Below the pieces are notes generated by a model. That model was given only the letters and a program-made list of their open reading frames with translations, was not told where the DNA came from and did no database searches. Below are positions 5,225 through 12,093 of a stretch of DNA of 13,122 bases, piece by piece. Both the position numbers and the translations under genes were made by a program. The stretch's first letter is position 1. Every line of letters begins with the position of its first letter. The DNA is taken from the NCBI GenBank assembly GCA_046597185.1, contig JBKJLF010000158.1, positions 1 through 13,122 on the forward strand, in the 5' to 3' direction. The DNA comes from CAMBDR01 sp046597185 (GTDB lineage: Bacteria > Pseudomonadota > Gammaproteobacteria > Burkholderiales > Burkholderiaceae_D).

Positions 5225-6849
5225 TGAAAACTCCCGGTGGTTTTATATTGTATATCGTGATGAATTAACAAATCATGCAAAGCCGTCAGCGTACATTTGC
5301 CATTGCCAAATTGCCGATCCAGCCATTTTTCATCTTTCAAGTGATTGATGATGTGCGCGAAACGGGTTTCCACTAATTTTTCGCCCAACCAATCACGAAA
5401 ATCTTGATCTGAATAATGCTCAAGCTGCAACAATTCGCCGAGTGCCAGCCGTGTCAATTCTGGGCTTGATCTCTTGGCCTCAGCCCACGATTTTTGCACC
5501 CGTTGCAGCGTGGTCGGACGGCGCAACAGCTTGGCCCAAGGTGATGGCGTTTCTGTCTTGTAATGTAACACCAGCACCAAAACCAATTTACCCCGCAATG
5601 GTGGCAAGCGCGCTAACCATGTCGCAGCCGCTTTAATTAGCGCACTGACCTTTGGCGTGGAAAGCGCTGTGCAATCCTCACTATGCAGGTATAAAGAAAG
5701 GTCGCTATCGGCCCAATTGAGTTTTTCCAACAACGCCGTTTCGTTCGCCTCACCTGCGGAAGCGCAAATGATTTCGCCAAAATTCGCGACCGAATCAGTG
5801 TACCGTTCGCTGGTATGCTTATTGAGCAGGACGCAGTTTTTGTTGAGCGCTTCGACCACTCTTTGTAACCGCGTGATCTGTAATTGCGGCAAATTGTCCT
5901 TGTGATCGAGCAAACACAACAAGCGCACGGGCGGCTCATTGGGGGTGTTGACATAGTGCCGAACGCGCTGCACCAAGGGCGCACGGTCACAGAGGGAAAG
6001 CAACATCCTGACATCTGGATCGGTGGGCGTTGGCTTGGTTGGCGTTAGCAGCGGTGGTGGTGGCGATGGCGGTGGTGGTGGCAGTATCGTACTCTCAATA
6101 ATCGGAAGTTTTTGTATCGCATACAGCACAAAATCGACTGCATTTTTTGCCGCCAACGCCTGATTGGCCTGTTTGTTCATCCCTTTTTTGCCATCGGCCC
6201 AGTCACAAATGGCTTTAACCAAAATCCAATCAACCTTTTTATTGTGGCACGCCACGTACAAACCTGCACCCTCCATCTCGCCACCAATCGCATCGGGCGC
6301 AAACGCTTGTACTTGCTTGCGAAAGGCCAGGTTGTCGATCAATTTTTCGCCAGAAAGAATCAGCCCGAAATCAACCTTGGCAAGGTTTTCATCCCACGTT
6401 AATGCGGCCATCTGGAGCCAGTTGATCAACTTCGGTGATGCGTGCGGCTTGTCACCGCGCGACAGTGTTTCTGTTTTGCCGACCCGCTGCAATTCATACT
6501 GCAAAATCTGCTTGGCCACAAGAATCTCACCCATAGCTTGCTTTTTCTGGTTGATGCCAAATGCAATACCGACCATGATCACGGCAGCCGGGTGCAATGC
6601 CTCCAGTGCCAAGCGCACCGCATCTTGCGCGCCGCCCACCCCGCTAGTGCCCATTTCGGACAGTGCCATGAATACACGCGCACCGTTGACGCTGCCCAGA
6701 TCAAAATACATCCGTTCCCCGACGCGAATCTGAACCGATTCTTGCCCAGTAGCGTGTTTAAAAGCATCTAAAACGGCCCGGCTTTCAACCGTTGTGACGG
6801 TAACGATCAAAATATCAGCTTTATTGGCTTTTCCTGCAGAATCAGTCAT
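5221..6849 (-). CDS. PNP (nucleoside phosphorylase/nucleosidase-like) effector fused to a degenerate STAND-like domain
   Basis: 542 residues from the ATG at 6849; a TTG four codons upstream (6861) is possible, and neither has a clear Shine-Dalgarno. Residues 11-248 form a PNP/UDP phosphorylase-MTAN fold: DILIVTVTTVESRAV, GIAFGI at 94-99, GEMEGAGLY around 190-198 (base/ribose binding), AICDWADG at 213-220 with the likely catalytic Asp216. A proline-rich linker (257-277) leads to a C-terminal domain (about 278-542) that begins LLSLCDRAPLVQRVRHYV and has CLLDHKDNLPQLQ where a P-loop would be; there is no GxxxxGK, matching the inactive-STAND type described in conflict systems. PNP domains in such systems are thought to attack nucleotides or NAD-like molecules. 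The ATGA overlap with the MoxR gene supports joint action. The C-terminal assignment is less certain than the PNP one. Confidence 0.85.
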   Translation of the reverse strand: MTDSAGKANKADILIVTVTTVESRAVLDAFKHATGQESVQIRVGERMYFDLGSVNGARVFMALSEMGTSGVGGAQDAVRLALEALHPAAVIMVGIAFGINQKKQAMGEILVAKQILQYELQRVGKTETLSRGDKPHASPKLINWLQMAALTWDENLAKVDFGLILSGEKLIDNLAFRKQVQAFAPDAIGGEMEGAGLYVACHNKKVDWILVKAICDWADGKKGMNKQANQALAAKNAVDFVLYAIQKLPIIESTILPPPPPSPPPPLLTPTKPTPTDPDVRMLLSLCDRAPLVQRVRHYVNTPNEPPVRLLCLLDHKDNLPQLQITRLQRVVEALNKNCVLLNKHTSERYTDSVANFGEIICASAGEANETALLEKLNWADSDLSLYLHSEDCTALSTPKVSALIKAAATWLARLPPLRGKLVLVLVLHYKTETPSPWAKLLRRPTTLQRVQKSWAEAKRSSPELTRLALGELLQLEHYSDQDFRDWLGEKLVETRFAHIINHLKDEKWLDRQFGNGKCTLTALHDLLIHHDIQYKTTGSFQ

Positions 6850-6884
6850 GAATTTAACCAATCGAATAGGCTTGGGAAGCGTAA

Positions 6885-6890
6885 ATTATG
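6885..6890 (-). promoter_or_regulatory. Possible -10 element for the PNP-MoxR-vWA-DGR gene array
   Basis: CATAAT on the minus strand, 36 bases before the ATG at 6849, in the only sizeable non-coding gap upstream of the array. I find no convincing -35 at the right distance. The rest of the gap to 7097 shows no gene I trust. Confidence 0.22.
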
Positions 6891-7097
6891 CCACCAAAAT
6901 AGGCCAAATCGCGCTATACATGCCAAGCAGAACTTGATTTTCTGTCACCTAGCAACAAAAAGGATCAGCAAATTTCCATTCAATATGGGAGGCAACATGC
7001 AAGCAATCACTAGCAACCCGGAAATCTTATCCGCCCCACGTTTTAATAGAAACCAATACACTAAACCACGCTTTGGCGACTTGCACAGCCCCCACCC

Positions 7098-7513
7098 TCA
7101 CACCACCTTCTGCTGCTCCAAGCGTGCAATCTGCTCGTCGTCATACCCCAACGCCCTTAAAACCTCATGATTATGCTGCCCCAAGCTTGGCCCCAACCAC
7201 TCGGTTTTGCCCGGCGTGGCCGATAATTTGGGCACAATGGCCGGTAGTTTGATCGGGCTGCCGTCGGCAAACTGGTGCTGTTCAAACATCTCGCGCGCCA
7301 AAAACTGCGGGGCGCTCAACATGTCGCGCACCGCATAAATTTTACTAACCGGCACGTCCGCCGCCTTCAATACCGCCAACGCAGAATCAATGGTTTGGCC
7401 GCTGCACCAAGTTTGAATCGCCGCGTCGATTTCTGCCGTGCGCGGCACCCGCCCGTCATTGCGCGCCAGTTGCGCGTCATGCGCCATGTCCAGACGCGCT
7501 ATCGCCACCAAGT
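7098..7513 (-). pseudogene. C-terminal remnant of a CaiB/BaiF-family CoA-transferase
   Basis: About 139 residues match the last third of class III CoA-transferases (family length about 400): ARLDMAHDAQLARNDGRV, TAEIDAAIQTW, LKAADVPVSKIYAVRDML, SPIKLPAIVPKLSATPG, and the typical end EVLRALGYDDEQIARLEQQ. The N-terminal two thirds, with the catalytic Asp and CoA-binding core, are absent. Upstream of about 7513 the reading frame stays open for a further 34 codons but no longer looks like the family; that DNA instead reads as a signal-peptide-like sequence on the plus strand. I therefore see a broken gene joined to foreign or decayed DNA, not a frameshift: no CaiB-like sequence appears in the other minus-strand frames. 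Its function (acyl-CoA transfer) is lost. Confidence 0.8.
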
Positions 7514-7514
7514 G

Positions 7515-7640
7515 ATGATGGCAGGCTTGGCACTCGCCATGGTCGGCGGTTTGGGCGTGGCTGGCTTGAGCATGGCCGAAGACGGCCATCACCCAGAACA
7601 CAATATGGGCCACCACATGTTAGCTTGGATGATGTCTTGA
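7515..7640 (+). pseudogene. Fragment or small ORF encoding a signal-peptide-like, His/Met-rich secreted peptide
   Basis: 41 codons from ATG at 7515. Residues 1-21 (MMAGLALAMVGGLGVAGLSMA) form a hydrophobic segment ending in a plausible signal-peptidase site before EDGHHPEHNMGHHM. The His/Met-rich part after the site would suit a small periplasmic metal-binding protein. No basic residues precede the hydrophobic stretch and no Shine-Dalgarno is seen, so the true start may have been lost at the junction with the CoA-transferase remnant. A plus-strand frame shifted by one continues as LDDVLSDSIIVNHMIDKIVE to a stop at 7727, which may be the frameshifted remainder. I cannot name the family. Confidence 0.3.
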
Positions 7641-8026
7641 GCGATTCCATCATCGTCAACCATATGATCGACAAGATAGTGGAACATGTGGCACCGGACG
7701 GCAGCGCACAGCAAAATACTTTTGCATAACACCGTCGGGCTAATGATTCTTGCCCCCGGCTGTGCATTGAAATTCAATATCACCGTCACACGCCTTGGAA
7801 ACGGCCCCACGTCCACAAACTGACCGCCCGAATGCGCCGCATTCACCCAAGCGAATTGATTACGCAGGAGCACTTAAGTGGCTTACCCAGGCCGCAAACG
7901 CAGGCATACTCATGCACAAAAAATGTGTACGTTCCAATCTCATGTACACGAAATGGCCTTTTCTTGTGCACGTTATGCTTGCCGTGCACGCGCTTTTTTG
8001 CACCGCACAAAACCCCAATTTTAGGC
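7641..8026. other. Non-coding, probably decayed stretch upstream of prfB
   Basis: No ORF here is convincing on either strand; a 94-codon minus-strand frame (7589-7873) has no recognisable family and runs across the junk junction. From 7911 on, the DNA is rich in TGCAC/GTGCAC and GTGTAC/GTACAC hexamers (TGCAC at 7913, GTGCAC at 7966 and 7984, TTGCAC at 7998; GTGTAC at 7925 facing GTACAC at 7944). These might be operator-like elements of the prfB-lysS promoter region, or chance. Confidence 0.35.
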
Positions 8027-8032
8027 TATAAT
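8027..8032 (+). promoter_or_regulatory. Likely -10 box of the prfB promoter
   Basis: A perfect TATAAT lies 31 bases before the prfB ATG. The best -35-like hexamer, TTGCAC at 7998-8003, is 23 bases away, too far for normal sigma-70 spacing, so the -35 is weak or an activator is used. Confidence 0.45.
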
Positions 8033-8063
8033 ACCCCGTTTGATTGCCTGAAAGAAATCCATC

Positions 8064-9168
8064 ATGGAAGCCGAACGCGTAAACACCCTCTCTGCACTGA
8101 TTGCAGACTTATCCACCCGCAGCACCGAACTCCGGGGGTATCTTTGACTTTCAGGTGAAGTCAGAGAAACTCGAACAACTCAACCAGGAGTTGGAAGACC
8201 CCGCCATTTGGAATGATCCCAAACGCGCTCAGGAAATGGGTCGCGAAAAGAAAGCCCTCGAATCCATCGTCACCGACCTGATCGAAATCGACGCCGGCCT
8301 GAAAGACGCCACCGATTTATTCGATATGGCGCGTGAAGAACAAGACTTCGACACGCTCGAAGCCATCGAAGCCGATGTCGAAACCCTGAAACACCGGGTC
8401 GAAGGCATGGAATTTCGCCGTATGTTCAATAACCCGATGGACCCTAACCCTTGCTTTATCGATATTCAAGCCGGTGCCGGTGGCACCGAGGCACAGGACT
8501 GGGCTTCGATGATTTTGCGCCAATACCTGCGCTATTGCGAACGCAAAGGCTTCAAAGCCGAAATTTTGGAACAGTCCGACGGTGAAGTGGCCGGCATTAA
8601 AACCGCTACCATCAAGGTCGATGGCGAATACGCCTATGGCTATTTACGCACCGAAACCGGCGTACACCGCTTGGTGCGCAAATCGCCATTTGATTCGGCC
8701 AACGGCCGCCATACCTCGTTTTGCAGCCTGTTTGTCTACCCCGAAGTCGATGATTCAATTGAAATCGACATCAACCCGGCGGATTTGCGCATCGATACCT
8801 ATCGCGCTTCCGGGGCCGGTGGTCAGCATATTAACAAAACCGATTCCGCAGTACGCATTACCCACGGCCCCTCCGGCATCGTGGTGCAATGCCAAAACGA
8901 CCGCAGCCAACATCGCAATAAAGCCGAAGCGATGGATATGCTCAAGTCGCGCCTGTTCGAACTCGAAATGCGTAACCGCATGAGCGAACAACAAAAACTG
9001 GAAGACTCGAAAACCGATGTCGGCTGGGGCCACCAAATCCGCTCGTATGTGCTCGATCAATCGCGCATCAAAGACTTGCGTACCAACTTTGAAACCGGTA
9101 ATACCAAGAGCGTGCTGGATGGCGATCTGGATGATTTCATCTCCGCCTCGCTGAAACAGGGCGTGTAA
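8064..9168 (+). CDS. prfB: Peptide chain release factor 2 (RF2), expressed by programmed +1 frameshift
   Basis: The coding sequence is 8064-8144 joined to 8146-9168, giving 367 residues. Reading starts at the ATG at 8064, hits an in-frame TGA at 8145-8147 after 27 codons, and resumes one base forward at GAC. RF2 recognises UGA and UAA stops and triggers release of the finished peptide in the ribosome. Seen: the stop-codon-reading SPF motif at 207-209 and the GGQ catalytic loop (RASGAGGQHINKTDSAVR) at 252-254, at nearly the same positions as in E. coli RF2. The internal TGA gives autoregulation: low RF2 slows termination there and favours the shift. lysS follows after 72 bases, the usual prfB-lysS order in proteobacteria. 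Confidence 0.97.
8133..8148 (+). promoter_or_regulatory. prfB programmed +1 frameshift site
   Basis: CGGGGGTATCTTTGAC: a Shine-Dalgarno-like G-run (8134-8138), then the slippery CTT (8142-8144) and TGA followed by C, the classic poor-termination context. It equals the well-known enterobacterial site except that its first base is C in place of A, which slightly weakens the internal Shine-Dalgarno. Confidence 0.95.
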
Positions 9169-9180
9169 TTGGTTTTATCG

Positions 9181-9216
9181 GCTTAATTAGCTTAATCAGC
9201 TTAATCAACTTAATCA
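9181..9216 (+). repeat. Four tandem 9-bp repeats between prfB and lysS
   Basis: Units: gcttaatta, gcttaatca, gcttaatca, acttaatca, followed by a related ctttaactt. They are AT-rich and sit in the 72-base intergenic gap just upstream of lysS. No stem-loop terminator is visible in the gap, so read-through from prfB is likely. Confidence 0.85.
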
Positions 9217-9240
9217 CTTTAACTTTACCTGGCGATCATC

Positions 9241-10803
9241 ATGAGCAATCCTTTGCCCAACGTAACAAATGCCGCAACGCACGAAGCCACACACGAAGCA
9301 ACACCAGCCGTCGATGAAAACCATATCATCGCCGAACGCCGCCAAAAACTGGCCCAGATTCGCACCCGGGGCGTGGCCTTTCCCAACGACTTCCGGCCCC
9401 AGCATAAAGCCGCCGCCTTGCATGCGCAATACGGCAAACATACGCCTGCCGAGCTGGATCAAGCCGCCGTTCATGTGAGCGTGGCGGGCCGCATGATGCT
9501 CAAGCGGGTGATGGGTAAAGCCTCGTTTGCCACCTTGCAAGACGCTTCCGGCACGCTGTGCGATGGCCGTATCCAGCTTTTTCTGAACCAGGAAAAAATG
9601 GGCGCGGAAAGCTACGAAGCCTTCAAACATTTTGATCTGGGTGATATTCTGGGTGCCGAAGGCGTGCTGTTTCTCACCAAAACCGGTGAACTCTCGATCA
9701 AGGTCAGCCGCTTGCGCCTGCTCACCAAATCGCTACGCCCCTTGCCCGATAAATTCCACGGCATGGTCGATCAGGAGCAAAAATATCGTCAACGCTATGT
9801 CGATCTGATGACCGACGAACACACCCGCCGCACCTTCCGCGCGCGTAGCGTGGCGATGAATTCGATCCGCAACTTCATGCATTCGCACGATTTTATGGAA
9901 GTCGAAACCCCGATGCTGCACCCGATTCCCGGCGGTGCGGCAGCCAAGCCATTTATCACCCACCACAACGCGCTGGACATGCAAATGTATATGCGCATCG
10001 CGCCCGAGTTGTATTTGAAGCGGCTGGTGGTGGGTGGCTTTGAGCGCGTGTTTGAAATCAACCGCAACTTCCGCAACGAAGGCGTGTCGCCCCGGCATAA
10101 CCCCGAATTTACGATGATGGAATTCTACGCCGCCTATGTCGATTACCAATGGCTGATGGAATTTACCGAACAGGTGATCCGCCAGGCCGCCATCGATGCG
10201 CATGGCACCGCCGTACTCAGTTACGGTGGCAAAGAGCTGGATTTAAGTAAACCCTTCCGGCGCATGACCACGGTTTCTGCCATCAAGCATTATGCGCCGC
10301 AGTACAGCGACGAGCAATTGCACGATTACGCCTTCATGTTGGCCGAACTGGCCAAATTTGGCGTCAAACCCTTGGCCAGCGCTGGCCTGGGCGCGCTACA
10401 ACTGGCCCTGTTTGAAGAAACCGCCGAAGCACAATTGTGGGAACCGACCTATATTGTCGATTACCCGATTGAAGTATCGCCCCTGGCACGCGCTTCCGAC
10501 ACGGTACCCGGCATTACCGAGCGCTTTGAATTGTTTATCGTCGGGCGTGAAATTGCCAACGGTTTTTCGGAATTGAACGATGCCGAAGATCAGGCCGCAC
10601 GCTTTCACGCCCAGGTGACCGCCAAGGCCGAAGGCGATGAAGAAGCGATGTTTTATGATGCCGACTTTATCCGCGCGCTGGAATACGGCATGCCACCGAC
10701 CGGCGGTTGCGGGATCGGGATCGACCGTTTGATGATGTTGCTCACGGATGTGCCCAATATTCGCGACGTGATTTTATTCCCGCACTTACGGCGCGAAGAC
10801 TAA
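9241..10803 (+). CDS. lysS: Lysyl-tRNA synthetase, class II
   Basis: 520 residues. It charges tRNA-Lys with lysine using ATP in the cytoplasm. An N-terminal OB-fold anticodon-binding domain (about 75-165) is followed by the class II catalytic core: motif 1 region around 205-237 (FMEVETPMLHPIPGGAAAKP), motif 2 around 267-296 (FERVFEINRNFRNEG, HNPEFTMMEFY) and motif 3 around 489-503 (GCGIGIDRLMML). It ends FPHLRRED, typical of bacterial LysS. The first 25 residues are an extension with a small ATHEATHEAT repeat, outside the conserved fold. No strong Shine-Dalgarno precedes the ATG (the upstream bases are CTGGCGATCATC), but downstream starts would cut less than this extension. It is probably co-transcribed with prfB. 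Confidence 0.97.
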   Translation: MSNPLPNVTNAATHEATHEATPAVDENHIIAERRQKLAQIRTRGVAFPNDFRPQHKAAALHAQYGKHTPAELDQAAVHVSVAGRMMLKRVMGKASFATLQDASGTLCDGRIQLFLNQEKMGAESYEAFKHFDLGDILGAEGVLFLTKTGELSIKVSRLRLLTKSLRPLPDKFHGMVDQEQKYRQRYVDLMTDEHTRRTFRARSVAMNSIRNFMHSHDFMEVETPMLHPIPGGAAAKPFITHHNALDMQMYMRIAPELYLKRLVVGGFERVFEINRNFRNEGVSPRHNPEFTMMEFYAAYVDYQWLMEFTEQVIRQAAIDAHGTAVLSYGGKELDLSKPFRRMTTVSAIKHYAPQYSDEQLHDYAFMLAELAKFGVKPLASAGLGALQLALFEETAEAQLWEPTYIVDYPIEVSPLARASDTVPGITERFELFIVGREIANGFSELNDAEDQAARFHAQVTAKAEGDEEAMFYDADFIRALEYGMPPTGGCGIGIDRLMMLLTDVPNIRDVILFPHLRRED

Positions 10804-10826
10804 TCTTTGATATTGGCAAGCACAAT

Positions 10827-10869
10827 CGGCGCGCGCGAAACCAGCTTAATCGGCCACGCGCCGTTTTTT
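10827..10869 (+). terminator. Probable rho-independent terminator of prfB-lysS
   Basis: CGGCGCG (10827-10833) pairs with CGCGCCG (10857-10863), followed by six T (10864-10869). The 23-base loop is longer than usual. The 3' arm and T-run also encode the C-terminal KKRR of the convergent hsdS. Confidence 0.5.
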
Positions 10870-12093
10870 GGCAGGTTTGGCCAGCGCCGGTTTGAATCCG
10901 GGCACACGCCAAGTGCCCGTCACCAAACGCTGGGTCCAGACTTTTTTCTCTTGCAGTATCACCTCACACTGCCGCCGTGCCAAATGCACTTCTCTTTCAG
11001 CGGCATCCAAAATCGTCACAATGCGCTGCTGGCTAGCCAGCGATGGCAGCGCCAGACGCAAGCTGGCAATATCGGCCAAACTGATGCTGGGATAGCTTGA
11101 GCCAGTCAAACGCGCCTGAATCTGGCGCTGCATCTGGTCACCAAACAAGCAATGGTACAAATACCCCGACTCCACACCCGCATGCGCGCGCAACAAGGCA
11201 AAACCAGTCGAGGCGATACAGTCGGCGTAACTTTCATCAATGCGCGCATAGCCCTGTAAATTGGGGCGTACCATGGACATTAAAATATCACCCGCAAGCA
11301 CACTGCGGCGCGCCCGCTTGGGCGCATCTTGCGCACTAATGAGCGGCAGCTTGGGCGCAATCTGGCCGGCATTCACATCGCTCAGGGTGATATAACGAAA
11401 GTGATCCGGCAAAGTTGGCGCGCCTTTGTCCGGGCAGACCCAGGCCGCCTGTTCCAACACCACAGAGGGCCAGGTTAGGCTGGGCTCGCTCTCCAACAGG
11501 CATTGACGCAATCCCCGTTGTTGCTGCAGGTGGTTCTTAAGAAGTTTTTGCGCACAAAGCCATTCATTGTCCCACAAGGCCAAAATCGTGCAAATGGCGC
11601 GCTGCTCTTCCAGCGAGGGTAGCAACACCGGAAACTTGCGCAATTGCTTCACATTGATACTGGCAAGGCTAGTACTACTCTTGGCGCACATAAAGAAATA
11701 GCGCCGGCCAAAAAAACTATTAGCCAGCGCATTCATAAACTCGGGCAAAATCAGGCTGCGATTGACGCGCACCGCAAACACATGATTTTGATGCAGGCAA
11801 CACACAATTTCACCGCGCCATAAATCACCGCGCCCCAGTTTATCGAAGTCGCCACCCTCGGTCATCAACACATCGCCATCTTGCAGGCGAAAGCGCTCAA
11901 TCTGGTGCCGCTCCACCGCCACAGTCTTGATTTCAGTCAAATCAAGATAGCCCTCCTGCACATTTGCCACGCGCAAATAGGGCAGGCGCACCGGATCTTT
12001 CAAAGTGCGTTTGGAGAGCGCCAAGCCACTTTGCACATGGGCAACTTTGCCCAGTATGGTAAAAGCCCAGTCGGCCGGAAAACTCAGGTTCAT
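10846..12093 (-). CDS. hsdS: Type I restriction-modification specificity subunit
   Basis: 415 residues with the usual two-half layout. Target-recognition domain 1 spans about 8-157 (LPYLRVANVQEGYLDL, LQDGDVLMTEGGDFDKLGRG), then a conserved helical spacer at 158-200 (LPSLEEQRAICTILALWDN). Domain 2 spans about 208-348 (ITLSDVNAG, LAGDILMSMVRPN, SSYPSISLADIASL), followed by the second conserved helix (LPSLASQQRIVTILDAAERE). The two domains each read one half of a bipartite DNA target and hold HsdM and HsdR. The ATG overlaps the hsdM stop as ATGA. The C-terminal tail KPAKKRRVAD is basic. The gene is convergent with lysS and ends 42 bases from it. It appears intact; the target sequence cannot be predicted by eye. 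Confidence 0.94.
   Translation of the reverse strand: MNLSFPADWAFTILGKVAHVQSGLALSKRTLKDPVRLPYLRVANVQEGYLDLTEIKTVAVERHQIERFRLQDGDVLMTEGGDFDKLGRGDLWRGEIVCCLHQNHVFAVRVNRSLILPEFMNALANSFFGRRYFFMCAKSSTSLASINVKQLRKFPVLLPSLEEQRAICTILALWDNEWLCAQKLLKNHLQQQRGLRQCLLESEPSLTWPSVVLEQAAWVCPDKGAPTLPDHFRYITLSDVNAGQIAPKLPLISAQDAPKRARRSVLAGDILMSMVRPNLQGYARIDESYADCIASTGFALLRAHAGVESGYLYHCLFGDQMQRQIQARLTGSSYPSISLADIASLRLALPSLASQQRIVTILDAAEREVHLARRQCEVILQEKKVWTQRLVTGTWRVPGFKPALAKPAKKRRVAD

Noticed and set aside
6997..7170. Small plus-strand ORF preceded by GGGAGG
   Set aside because: The ribosome-binding-like sequence is attractive, but the translation is low in hydrophobic core and its last third is antisense to the CoA-transferase remnant; no family recognised.
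7477..7873. Minus-strand frames continuing the CoA-transferase upstream through a frameshift
   Set aside because: None of the minus-strand frames beyond 7513 shows CoA-transferase-like sequence, so truncation fits better than frameshift.
7911..8004. CRISPR array or tRNA in the prfB upstream region
   Set aside because: Repeats are only 5-6 bases with irregular spacing, and no cloverleaf can be drawn.
8145..8147. In-frame TGA as evidence that prfB is a pseudogene
   Set aside because: It is the well-known programmed +1 frameshift site, and the downstream protein is complete.
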